Assembly: GCF_004363235.1 (NCBI RefSeq)
Contig: NZ_SNYW01000006.1
Span: 186,001 to 250,000 of the forward strand
DNA length: 64,000 nucleotides
Reading direction: 5' to 3'
DNA from: Dongia mobilis
GTDB taxonomy: Bacteria > Pseudomonadota > Alphaproteobacteria > Dongiales > Dongiaceae
Shown here: in pieces, positions 52,040 through 60,156 of the stretch
Numbering within the stretch: the stretch's first letter is position 1
Layout: each line of letters starts with the position of its first letter
Position numbers and translations under genes: made by a program
Notes under the pieces: model-generated
What the model was told of the DNA's origin: nothing
What the model saw: the letters and a program-made list of their open reading frames with translations, nothing else
Databases searched by the model: none

Positions 52040-53008
52040 CTATTCCGCCGCCTGGGCCGTTTCGTGTTCATGGGCGGCCAGGAAGCGCTCGGCCTCCAAT
52101 GCTGCCATGCAACCCATGCCGGCGGCAGTGACTGCCTGGCGATAGACCTTGTCCTTGACATCGCCGGCGGCGAAGACCCCGGGCACGTCCGTCGCGGTGC
52201 TGTCCGGCTTGGTCAACAGATAGCCCTCGGCATCAAGCGGCAACTTGCCCTTGAACAACTCGGTCGCCGGCGAATGACCGATCGCCACGAAGAGGCCATC
52301 GGCGGGAATGCTGGTGACCTCGCCGTTCTTGACGTTCTTCACCTTGACGGCGCTAACGCCGATCGGGTCGTCGGTGCCGACGACTTCCTCGACTACCGAA
52401 TCCCAGACCACCTTGATCTTCGGGTTGCGGAACAGGCGCTCCTGCATGATCTTCTCGGCACGGAAGCTGTCGCGGCGATGGACCACTGTTACCTTGCTGG
52501 CGTGGTTGGTGAGGTAGATCGCCTCCTCGACCGCCGTGTTGCCGCCACCCACCAGCACCACTTCCTTCTCGCGGAAGAAAAAGCCGTCGCAGGTGGCGCA
52601 AGCGGACACGCCGAAGCCGCGGAATTTCTGTTCCGAGGGCAGACCCAGCCATTTCGCCTGGGCGCCGGTCGCGATGATCAGCGTCTCGGCCACATAGACA
52701 TCGCCGGAATCGCCGGTGGCGCGGAACGGGCGGCGGCTGAGATCGACATCGACGATGGTGTCGAACATCATCCGCGTTCCCACATGCTCGGCCTGTTTCT
52801 GCATCTGCTCCATCAGCCAGGGGCCCTGGATGACATCGGCAAAGCCGGGATAATTCTCCACATCGGTGGTGATGGTCATCTGCCCGCCAGGCTGCAGGCC
52901 CTGTACCAGCACCGGTTTGAGGTTGGCGCGCGCGGTATAGATCGCCGCCGTATAGCCGGCCGGTCCGGAACCGATGATGAGGGCCTTGGTGTGGATTTCC
53001 TGGGTCAT
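52040..53008 (-). CDS. trxB: Thioredoxin-disulfide reductase
   Basis: FAD/NADPH flavoenzyme keeping thioredoxin reduced. 322 residues. FAD-binding IIGSGPAGYTAAIYTARA at 11-28, redox-active Cys137 and Cys140 in SACATCDGFFF, NADPH-binding VVLVGGGNTAVEEA, and C-terminal PGVFAAGDVKDKVYRQAVTAAGMGC. ATG 53008 is preferred because AGGA lies 8 bases upstream; an ATG at 53020 is too close to any such site. A promoter is visible about 90 bases upstream. Confidence 0.96.
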   Translation of the reverse strand: MTQEIHTKALIIGSGPAGYTAAIYTARANLKPVLVQGLQPGGQMTITTDVENYPGFADVIQGPWLMEQMQKQAEHVGTRMMFDTIVDVDLSRRPFRATGDSGDVYVAETLIIATGAQAKWLGLPSEQKFRGFGVSACATCDGFFFREKEVVLVGGGNTAVEEAIYLTNHASKVTVVHRRDSFRAEKIMQERLFRNPKIKVVWDSVVEEVVGTDDPIGVSAVKVKNVKNGEVTSIPADGLFVAIGHSPATELFKGKLPLDAEGYLLTKPDSTATDVPGVFAAGDVKDKVYRQAVTAAGMGCMAALEAERFLAAHEHETAQAAE

Positions 53009-53100
53009 GGCGGCGCGCATCCTGGGGCGTTCGGGCTTGGCAATGGGCTGGCTCCGGCGATTCCTGGCGGGGACTCGGGATACTTCCAGCGCGTCTATAG

Positions 53101-53129
53101 AGAATAGAGATCGCCAAGCCTGATTCCAA
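53101..53129 (-). promoter_or_regulatory. Sigma-70-type promoter of trxB
   Basis: On the - strand TTGGAA (53124-53129) and TATTCT (53101-53106) are separated by 17 bases. The predicted start near 53094 gives a leader of about 86 bases to trxB. Confidence 0.5.
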
Positions 53130-53255
53130 GCCATGCGGATCGGGAATAGCTGGAAAAATCTACCCGAAAATCCAAGAAGTTCCGATGGTTTGAGCTATGC
53201 ATCGGGGACGAAAGGACAATTTCGCCCGCACTGGTGCAGGGGGCAGCGGCCGCTG

Positions 53256-54740
53256 CTATCCGGAAGCAAAAAGGACCGGCGCCAGGAACAGGACCGTCGC
53301 CGTCACCAGCAGGATTGAGAGCACATTCATCGCCAGCCCGGCCCGCAACATCGCCGCGATAGTGACATGGCCGGTCGCGAAGACCAGGGCGTTTGGTGGT
53401 GTTGCCACGGGCAGCATGAAGGCGCAGCTGGCTGCCATGGCAACGGCGGCCGAAAGCGCCGCGGCATCTAGCCCGGTCCCGGCGGCGATGGTCGCCACCA
53501 CCGGCAGGAGTGCTGCCACCGTCGCCGTATTGCTGACCAATTCGGTCAGCACCACCACGCTGGCGGTGAGGATCAGCAGGAAGACCCAGCCGGGCAGCGC
53601 ACCCAGCCCGGCGAGGCCGTCGCCGATCCAGAATGCAAGGCCGCTCGACTCCATTGCCGTGGCCAGCGACAGGCCGCCGCCGAACAGGATCAGCACCTGC
53701 CAGGGGATGTTCTGCGCCTCGGCCCAGGTCAGCAGCCGGCGCGGCGCGGCAGCCTCGCCACTCGGAATGAGGAAAAGCGCGGCGGCGCAAATGAGCGCGA
53801 TGCCGGGATCGCTCAACCCCTCCAGTCCAGGAATGTTGTTCAACAGCGGTCGAGTCGACCACAGCAACGCGGCGGCGCAGAAGATCGCCGCCACGCGCCG
53901 CTCCGAAACCGGCATCGGACCGAGGGCCGCGAGGTCGCGGGTCAGATGCGATTGCCGGATGGCCTGCTCCAGCCGCGGCGACACCGGAAACAGCAGGCGG
54001 GTGAGCAGTAGCCAGGCGAGGGGCAGGAAGGCGATCACCAGCGGCATCGCCAGCGCCGACCAGGCGGCAAAGGAAAGGTCGATGCCGTGGGTTTCCCAGA
54101 GATAGCCGGCGAGGAGCGCATTTGGCGGCGTACCGATGAGCGTGCCGGTCCCGCCGATCGAGGCGCTGTAGGCGAGACCCAGCAGCAGCGCCAGCGCAAA
54201 GCGGCGCATTTCCGCCGGATCGTCATGGCAGGACTCGACCGCGTCGATCACCGAGGTGGCGACCGGCAACAGCAGGAGGACCGCCGCGGTATTGCTGATC
54301 CACAGCGAGAGGAAGGCGCAAGCCAGCATGAAGCCCAGCACCAGGCGCCGGGGTTCGCTCCCCATCAGCCGCAGCACGCCGTGCGCAAGACGCCGGTGCA
54401 GCTGCCAGCACCTGATGCCGGCCGCCATCAGGAAGCCGCCCAGGAACAGGAAGACCAGAGGGTTGGCATAGGGGGCGGCGACGCTGGCGAAACCGGCAAC
54501 GCCCAGCAGCGGCAGGACAATCAGCGGCAAGAGCGCGGTGATGCCGATCGGCACGGGCTCTGTAGTCCACCATATTGCCATCATCAGGGCCAAGCCCAGC
54601 GTCCACCAGCCCTCGGGCGACAGGCCCGATGGCGCCGGTAGCAACAGCGTCGCCAGCAGCACCGCGAGACCCGCGACGAGGCCGAGCCGCGCGACGACCG
54701 GGTTGCGAAGGGTCTCGGGCGCCACCGGGGATGGGCTCAT
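53256..54740 (-). CDS. DASS/SLC13 family anion symporter
   Basis: 494 residues, about 11-12 transmembrane helices. The two family signature repeats are present: SNTAAVLLLLPVATS in the first half and SNTATVAALLPVVATI in the second, each with the Ser-Asn-Thr cation/substrate motif, plus GGTGTLIGTPPNALLAGYL. IWWTTEPVPIGITALLPLIVLPLLG near the start is typical of dicarboxylate or sulfate transporters of this group. Substrate cannot be assigned. The ATG overlaps the stop of the Na/Pi-type gene (ATGA), so the two are co-translated. Confidence 0.9.
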   Translation of the reverse strand: MSPSPVAPETLRNPVVARLGLVAGLAVLLATLLLPAPSGLSPEGWWTLGLALMMAIWWTTEPVPIGITALLPLIVLPLLGVAGFASVAAPYANPLVFLFLGGFLMAAGIRCWQLHRRLAHGVLRLMGSEPRRLVLGFMLACAFLSLWISNTAAVLLLLPVATSVIDAVESCHDDPAEMRRFALALLLGLAYSASIGGTGTLIGTPPNALLAGYLWETHGIDLSFAAWSALAMPLVIAFLPLAWLLLTRLLFPVSPRLEQAIRQSHLTRDLAALGPMPVSERRVAAIFCAAALLWSTRPLLNNIPGLEGLSDPGIALICAAALFLIPSGEAAAPRRLLTWAEAQNIPWQVLILFGGGLSLATAMESSGLAFWIGDGLAGLGALPGWVFLLILTASVVVLTELVSNTATVAALLPVVATIAAGTGLDAAALSAAVAMAASCAFMLPVATPPNALVFATGHVTIAAMLRAGLAMNVLSILLVTATVLFLAPVLFASG

Positions 54741-56458
54741 TCCGCGCGACCCGCTGCCGCTGCCTCGTCCTGACCGCCGGCGTTGGCAGACGCTGCCGGC
54801 GATTCCGGCGGGGTGGTTTGTGCCGGCCCATTGCCCTGCGGGGCCGGATCCGCTGCGCGCTCCAGCCAGGGCAGAAGGCGCCGCTGCGCCTTGCTCGCCG
54901 CATCGGCACAGCGGCGCAGCAACTGGGCTTGGCGCTGGGCGGCCTCCATCGCATCCAGCGACAGGCTGCCGGTCGCCGCCCCGCGCAACAGCTCCGTTTT
55001 TGCCTTCTGGTAATGATCCTCGACCGCAGCTGCGAATACGGCGAGTTCGCCACTGGCATCCAGTGCTGGCCCGGTTTCACGCTCGGTCTCAGCGCGACCG
55101 GCTGGCCCTGCAAGACTGGCAAGCACGGCCTTGCGCAGGTTGCCCATCTCATGGCTGGGAGAAGGGCCGCTTGGCGCGAGCCCCGCGGCCCGCCGGGTCA
55201 CTTCCTCGAGATGCTGGGTCGCGCGCAGCAGGTCCGGCAGGGCGGCAACGACATCGTCCGGCAACGGCCCGGCGCTGAGGCCGGCGATGAAGGCGCGGAC
55301 CGCCTGGCCGAGGGCGGCGACGCCCTCTTCCTGGGCAAGGACATCCGCACTGGCGGCGCTGGCATCGACCACCCGGCGGGTTGCCGCGGCGAAGGCCATG
55401 TCGCGCATGCGCAGCAATTCCAGGACCAGGCTGCGCAGGGCCAGCGCCGGCACGGCCGTGATGGTCTGGTCGAGATGCCGGGGGCGGCCGAGGCTCTCGG
55501 CAGGCGTCACGAAGCGGCGTGACAGAAAGCGCACCAGCGGCGCCGCCAAGGGCCAGATCAGCAGCACCCCGAGGATATTGAAGATGGTGTGGAAGATGGC
55601 GAGCCGCATCGGCATGTCATTGGCCATGCCGAGGGCCGTGGTCAGGAAATCGGTGACATGGGTGAGCGGCGGCAACACCAGCAGTGCCACGATTCCGGTC
55701 AGCAGATTGAAGGCAATATGGGCGGATGCCACGCGCTTGGCGGAGGCGGTGGCGCCGAGGGCCGCCAGGAACGCCGTTGTGGTGGTGCCGATATTGGTGC
55801 CGATGACGGCCGCGGCGCCAAGGTCGAAGGGCACCGAGCCGCCGGCGCTGGCGGTGAGGATAATGGCGATCGAGGCGCTGGAGGATTGCGTCAACTGGGT
55901 AAGGACGAAGCCGAGGCCGAGGAACAGCAGGCGGCCGGTCCAGCCGGGCGGTGCGATGGCCTCGGCGGCCACCAGCGGGGCCAAATCGGCGAAGCCCGCC
56001 TGCAGGACATTGATGCCGAGGAAGAAGACCCCGAAACCGGCCAGGGCCTGGCCGAGCCCGGCGCGGCGCAGATTGCGCCCGAAGACGAGGCGCCCCAGCA
56101 TGCCGATCCCGATCAGGGGCAGGGCGAGAGCGCCGATATCGACCTTCACCCCGATCACCGCCACCAGCCAGCCGGTCATGGTGGTGCCGATATTGGTGCC
56201 GAAGATCACCCAGATGGCCTGGCCCAGCGACATCAGCCCAGCATTGACGAAACCGAGGGTCGCCACGGTGACGATGGTGGATGATTGCACAATGGCGGTG
56301 ATCAGGATGCCGGCGAGGACACCCTGCAGGCCGCTCTTGATCCAGTTCTGCAGGATGACGCGCAGGGCATCGCCCGCCGCCACGCGCAGGCCCTCGGTCA
56401 TCAGCCACATGCCGAGCAGGAAAAGGCCGATGCCGCCAATCAGGGTCGCCGCGATCAT
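54737..56458 (-). CDS. Na+/phosphate cotransporter family protein with PhoU-like tail
   Basis: 573 residues. Two inverted membrane repeats each carry the QSS motif (AIVQSSTIVTVATLGFVNAG near residue 55 and TQLTQSSSASIAIILTASAG near 200) with GTNIGTTMTG and GTNIGTTTTA. The C-terminal half (about 330-545) is a soluble helical PhoU-like domain, followed by a Pro/Ala-rich end. ATG 56458 begins right at the first helix; an upstream in-frame extension looks non-coding. First gene of a two-gene transporter operon. Phosphate is the family substrate; other anions are possible. Confidence 0.9.
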   Translation of the reverse strand: MIAATLIGGIGLFLLGMWLMTEGLRVAAGDALRVILQNWIKSGLQGVLAGILITAIVQSSTIVTVATLGFVNAGLMSLGQAIWVIFGTNIGTTMTGWLVAVIGVKVDIGALALPLIGIGMLGRLVFGRNLRRAGLGQALAGFGVFFLGINVLQAGFADLAPLVAAEAIAPPGWTGRLLFLGLGFVLTQLTQSSSASIAIILTASAGGSVPFDLGAAAVIGTNIGTTTTAFLAALGATASAKRVASAHIAFNLLTGIVALLVLPPLTHVTDFLTTALGMANDMPMRLAIFHTIFNILGVLLIWPLAAPLVRFLSRRFVTPAESLGRPRHLDQTITAVPALALRSLVLELLRMRDMAFAAATRRVVDASAASADVLAQEEGVAALGQAVRAFIAGLSAGPLPDDVVAALPDLLRATQHLEEVTRRAAGLAPSGPSPSHEMGNLRKAVLASLAGPAGRAETERETGPALDASGELAVFAAAVEDHYQKAKTELLRGAATGSLSLDAMEAAQRQAQLLRRCADAASKAQRRLLPWLERAADPAPQGNGPAQTTPPESPAASANAGGQDEAAAAGRAE

Positions 56459-56592
56459 GGTCTGGTGATGGCCGAGCCGGGCTGGCTTGGCAAGGCGCCA
56501 AATGTCTCGCCTGGCACCCTTTTCGCCGCTGGCGAAATAAAATGTCCTGTAATATAGTTGCGCCAACGCCGCCGAATCGAAGGAAAGATTGC

Positions 56593-57096
56593 ATGCGCCG
56601 CGCGCGACTGGACAAGATCGACCTCAAGATCCTGGCCGATTTGCAGGCTGATGGCCGGATGACCAATGTGGACCTGGCCAAGCGCGCCGGCATCTCGGCG
56701 CCGCCTTGCCTCAGGCGCGTACGCGCGCTGGAAAAGGCCGGCTATCTCAAGGGCTATCACGCCGTGGTCAACGCCGAGGCGCTCGGCTTCGGTGTCACTG
56801 TCTTCGCCCAGGTCGGCCTCAACAGCCAGGCCGAGGCCGACCTCAAGGCCTTCGAGGCCAGGGTGGCATCCTGGCCGCAGGTGCGCGAATGCCACATGTT
56901 GGCGGGCGAGACCGACTTCCTGCTGAAGATCGTCGCCCATGACTGGGACAGCTATCAGCGTTTCCTCACCACCAATCTCACCGCCGCCCCCAATGTCAGC
57001 CATGTGAAATCGGCGCTGGCCATCCGAACCGCCAAGCAGGAGCCCGGCGTTCCCATCGATGTCGAGGGCGGCGCCGAGCCGGCGGCCGAGGAATAG
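56593..57096 (+). CDS. Lrp/AsnC family transcriptional regulator
   Basis: 167 residues. N-terminal helix-turn-helix (LDKIDLKILADLQADGRMTNVDLAKRAGISAPPCLRRVRALEKAGYL) and a C-terminal RAM effector domain (VTVFAQVGLNSQAEADLKAFEA, VRECHMLAGETDFLLKIVAHD). ATG 56593 is chosen because GGAAAG lies just upstream and the family begins this close to the helix-turn-helix. Such regulators often respond to amino acids. It is divergent from the transporter operon and 18 bases before the cupin gene, so either could be a target. Confidence 0.93.
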   Translation: MRRARLDKIDLKILADLQADGRMTNVDLAKRAGISAPPCLRRVRALEKAGYLKGYHAVVNAEALGFGVTVFAQVGLNSQAEADLKAFEARVASWPQVRECHMLAGETDFLLKIVAHDWDSYQRFLTTNLTAAPNVSHVKSALAIRTAKQEPGVPIDVEGGAEPAAEE

Positions 57097-57114
57097 GCAG
57101 GGCAGGAGGTTCCA

Positions 57115-57714
57115 GTGACCGAGGAACTGGCCGATCATTGGCGCGCTCTGCTCGACGGCATTGCCGCGCGCATCACGGGCCATGATGCCTTTGCCGCCGA
57201 CCTCATGCGCTGCCGCGATTTGCCCGGACTGGCGGCAACGGAACCGGCCGGTTCGGCCGGCGTCGCGCGGCACTGGCCGGAGGCCATTCGCCAAAGTCCA
57301 CTCGGGCGTCCCGCGGTCAAGGTGACATTGGGCCTGCAGAGCCTCGGCCATGGCTGGCGGCAGAATCCGAATTACCGGGAAAAGCCGCCGCATCCCGATT
57401 TCCTCGCCAATTACGGTTATCGCGAATGGGCTGGTCCCGATGCCGGCTTCCGCATCGCCGATTTCCGCCTTGGCATCTTGGTGCTGGGGCCGCACACCAC
57501 CTATCCGGCGCACCAGCATCCGGCCGAGGAGATCTATCTGCCGCTGGGCCCTGCGCGTTGGTGGCGCGAGGGCGGGGACTGGGCCGAGCACGGGGATGGC
57601 GATGTCATCCATCACCCGCCGCATCTGCCCCATGCCACTGAGACCGGCAATACACCGCTGGCTGCCATCTATCTCTGGCGCGGTGAGATTGCAAAGGCGG
57701 CGGCAATCGCGTGA
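57115..57714 (+). CDS. Cupin of the dimethylsulfoniopropionate lyase family (DddQ-like)
   Basis: 199 residues with a C-terminal cupin. GPHTTYPAHQHPAEEIYLPL supplies metal ligands like those of DddQ/DddL enzymes (His133, His135, Glu139, Tyr141), and His173 in HHPPHLPHAT is the expected last ligand. These enzymes cleave DMSP to dimethyl sulfide and acrylate, but many relatives in non-marine bacteria have no proven DMSP activity, so the reaction is only a family-based guess. GTG start with AGGAGGT upstream. It follows an AsnC regulator and overlaps the next small gene by 4 bases. Confidence 0.8.
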   Translation: MTEELADHWRALLDGIAARITGHDAFAADLMRCRDLPGLAATEPAGSAGVARHWPEAIRQSPLGRPAVKVTLGLQSLGHGWRQNPNYREKPPHPDFLANYGYREWAGPDAGFRIADFRLGILVLGPHTTYPAHQHPAEEIYLPLGPARWWREGGDWAEHGDGDVIHHPPHLPHATETGNTPLAAIYLWRGEIAKAAAIA

Positions 57715-58061
57715 CGCCCTGGCCCGCGCGCGTGATCCAGGTTCTCCTCGTCGTTGCAATCCTTCTCGTCCTATGGGACGCCGTGGATGCGCTTAATGCC
57801 CCTGCCTGCAGCGACGGGGCCGCGTTCGATGCGGGCGGCTGCTATCCTTGGGAATTCGAGGGCCCCTTTGCCGAGTTCTGGCACTGGCGCTCGCGCGAAA
57901 ACTACCTGCTATCGCGCCTGCTCGTTCTGATGCCGATTCTTGCCGCCTTCGCTGTGCCGTTTTTCATTCGCCGCAGCTTGATCGCACTGTCGAGCATGAT
58001 CGGGATCGCTATCGGTGGCTCGCTCGTCCTCGTTTGGGTGCCGCAGGCGATCGGCTGGTAG
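57711..58061 (+). CDS. Small membrane protein of unknown function
   Basis: 116 residues with three hydrophobic segments: IQVLLVVAILLVLWDAV near 9-25, LVLMPILAAFAVPFFI near 71-86 and IALSSMIGIAIGGSLVLVWV near 91-110. A hydrophilic loop between the first two has two Cys (ACSDGAAFDAGGCYPW). No family recognised. The GTG start overlaps the cupin stop (GTGA), which supports its being a real co-translated gene. Confidence 0.6.
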   Translation: MTPWPARVIQVLLVVAILLVLWDAVDALNAPACSDGAAFDAGGCYPWEFEGPFAEFWHWRSRENYLLSRLLVLMPILAAFAVPFFIRRSLIALSSMIGIAIGGSLVLVWVPQAIGW

Positions 58062-58071
58062 ACGGACCATT

Positions 58072-60156
58072 TCACCGTCCCTCGCGGCGCCAGGCGGCGA
58101 GGAGCAGGCCGGTGGCAAGGATGAGGGCGATCCAGGGGGGCAGAAGGGGCGCGCGATCGATGCCGGTGACCACGAAATCCTCGTTGCGCACGAAGCCGAA
58201 CCAACGGTTGCCGGCGCGGTCGTCATCCTTGCCGACGCGGCGCAGATCGGGGCTGCCGAATTCGGGAAAGACGGCATAACCGCCGCCGCTGGCTGCCAGC
58301 AGTGGCTGCATCGGCAGGGCGCTGGCGCGCGGGTCCTCGAATTCCTTCGAATTGATCTCGCCCAGCGCAGCGAAGGCATCGCGGGCGGCGTCACTGACCT
58401 TGTAGAGGCCCTGATCGGCGGCGGGCAGGCTGCCGGTAAAGCGGCCGCGGCCCGAATCGCTCAGCGCCACTTCCTCGCTGCTGCCGTCGGGACGGATCAC
58501 GGTGACGCTGCTGGCGGCTGCATCCAGGCTGCGTCGCTCGATCTCGAGCCGGCCGTCGATGGCGGTGGCGCGCAAATCCTCCTCCTCCAGGTCCGGCTCC
58601 TGCATCAGCCAATGGGCGGTGCGGCGGATCAGCTCGGCCTGCGGCCCGCCGCCTTCGAAACCCTTGGACCACAGCCAGAGGTGATCGGAAAAGATCTGCG
58701 CGACGCGGCCCTTGCCGACCCGCTCCAGGATGAGCAGCGGCAGGCCGCCGGCGCCGTCCATCAGCACATCACCGTCGCGCGTCGTTGCCGCCATCTGGCG
58801 GAACCAGCGCCCCCAATTCGGCTCGGCATCGGGATCGGCCAGCAGGTCGGCGGTCACCGGATGCCGCTTGCCGAGCGCGGTGATTCCGGGCTTGTAGCCC
58901 TGCTGGATAACCTCGCCGGTCGGCATGGCGGCGAAAATCGCGGCCAATGGCGTGCGATAGAGGCTGAACTGGCTGCCTGAACTCGGACCGGCCGATTCCA
59001 GCACCGCGCCGCCCTCGCGCACATAATCGACAATGTGCAGGAAATACTCCTCGGGCAGGATGCCGAGATGCTGGAAGCGGTCGAAGATGATGAGATCGAA
59101 CTCGCGCAGCTTGATGTCGAACAGTTCGTCGATCGGAAAGGCGATCAGCGCCAGTTCATTGATCGGCGTCGCATCCTGCTTGTTGGGCGGCCGCAGGATG
59201 GTGAAGTGGATGAGATCGACCGATGGGTCGGATTTCAGCAGGTTGCGCCAGGTGCGTTCGCCGGGATAGGGCTCGCCGGAGATGAGCAGCACGCGCAGAC
59301 GGTCGCGCACGCCATTCACCGTGAGGACGGCGCGGTTGTTGGACAGCGTCAGTTCCTGCGCGCCGGCCTCGACCTCGATCTCGAACACCGTCTGCCCGCC
59401 ATGCTCGAGGTCGAGTGGCAGCGTCATCTCCTCGCCCGTCGTCACCGAGACGGGATCCAGCGGCTCGCCGTCGCGGCGGATGCGCAGGATGGTGCGTGCA
59501 CCGGGTGCGAGGCCGAGGTCTTCGACCCGCAGCTTGACCTCGATCGGCCGGCCGACCAGGCCGAAACTCGGCGCCTCGACCAGTTCGATGCGCCGGTCAC
59601 CCTTGCCCGGATCGTCGGTGAGGAGGAGATGGACCGGCGCCGAGATGCCGAGCTCGGAGAATTGCGCCGGAATGTCGTGGATCTGCCCTTCGGAGACGAT
59701 CACGATGCCGGCGATGCGGGCCGGCGGCAAATCGGCGATGCCGCGGCGCAGAGCCTCGATCAGGCGCGTGCCGTGTTCCGCCGTGTCCGGACCGCCGCCA
59801 CCCTCGATTATCTTGACGTCGATATCGGCCAGCCCTCCCATCTGCCGTTCGAGTGCCAGGCGCGCGGCACTGGTGTCCGCCTCGCGCGTGCCGATCGATT
59901 GCGATGGCGAACGGTCGAGAACGATCACCGCGATGTCGCGCTGGTAGTCGCGCCGTTCCTTGACGATGCTGGGGTCGAGCAGGGCGGCGAGGATGGCAAT
60001 GCCAGCCAGCAGGCGCAGCGACTTGCCGCGTGCCCGCCGCCAGAGGGAGAGCGCGAAGATAGCGCCGAAGGCCAGCGCCAGCGCCGCCAGGGCATAGACC
60101 GGGAGCAGGGGGTTTAGGACGACAGAGAGGCCGTCGAGTCCGAGGCTGGTCATCAT
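58072..60156 (-). CDS. Large membrane protein with vWA-like and glutamine-amidotransferase-like regions
   Basis: 694 residues. Two N-terminal transmembrane helices (about 15-60), a region like a von Willebrand fold (DIAVIVLDRSPSQSIGTREAD, AGIVIVSEGQIHDIP), a long beta-rich middle part (CARDB-like), a class I glutamine-amidotransferase-like region with LLISGEPYPGERTWRNLL and DYVREGGAVLESAGPS, and a C-terminal helix (PPWIALILATGLLLAAW). The amidotransferase catalytic Cys is not apparent. Member of the MoxR/DUF58/DUF4159 operon; starts in an ATGA overlap with the DUF4159 gene. Function unknown; its place suggests a complex matured by the MoxR ATPase. Confidence 0.8.
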   Translation of the reverse strand: MMTSLGLDGLSVVLNPLLPVYALAALALAFGAIFALSLWRRARGKSLRLLAGIAILAALLDPSIVKERRDYQRDIAVIVLDRSPSQSIGTREADTSAARLALERQMGGLADIDVKIIEGGGGPDTAEHGTRLIEALRRGIADLPPARIAGIVIVSEGQIHDIPAQFSELGISAPVHLLLTDDPGKGDRRIELVEAPSFGLVGRPIEVKLRVEDLGLAPGARTILRIRRDGEPLDPVSVTTGEEMTLPLDLEHGGQTVFEIEVEAGAQELTLSNNRAVLTVNGVRDRLRVLLISGEPYPGERTWRNLLKSDPSVDLIHFTILRPPNKQDATPINELALIAFPIDELFDIKLREFDLIIFDRFQHLGILPEEYFLHIVDYVREGGAVLESAGPSSGSQFSLYRTPLAAIFAAMPTGEVIQQGYKPGITALGKRHPVTADLLADPDAEPNWGRWFRQMAATTRDGDVLMDGAGGLPLLILERVGKGRVAQIFSDHLWLWSKGFEGGGPQAELIRRTAHWLMQEPDLEEEDLRATAIDGRLEIERRSLDAAASSVTVIRPDGSSEEVALSDSGRGRFTGSLPAADQGLYKVSDAARDAFAALGEINSKEFEDPRASALPMQPLLAASGGGYAVFPEFGSPDLRRVGKDDDRAGNRWFGFVRNEDFVVTGIDRAPLLPPWIALILATGLLLAAWRREGR

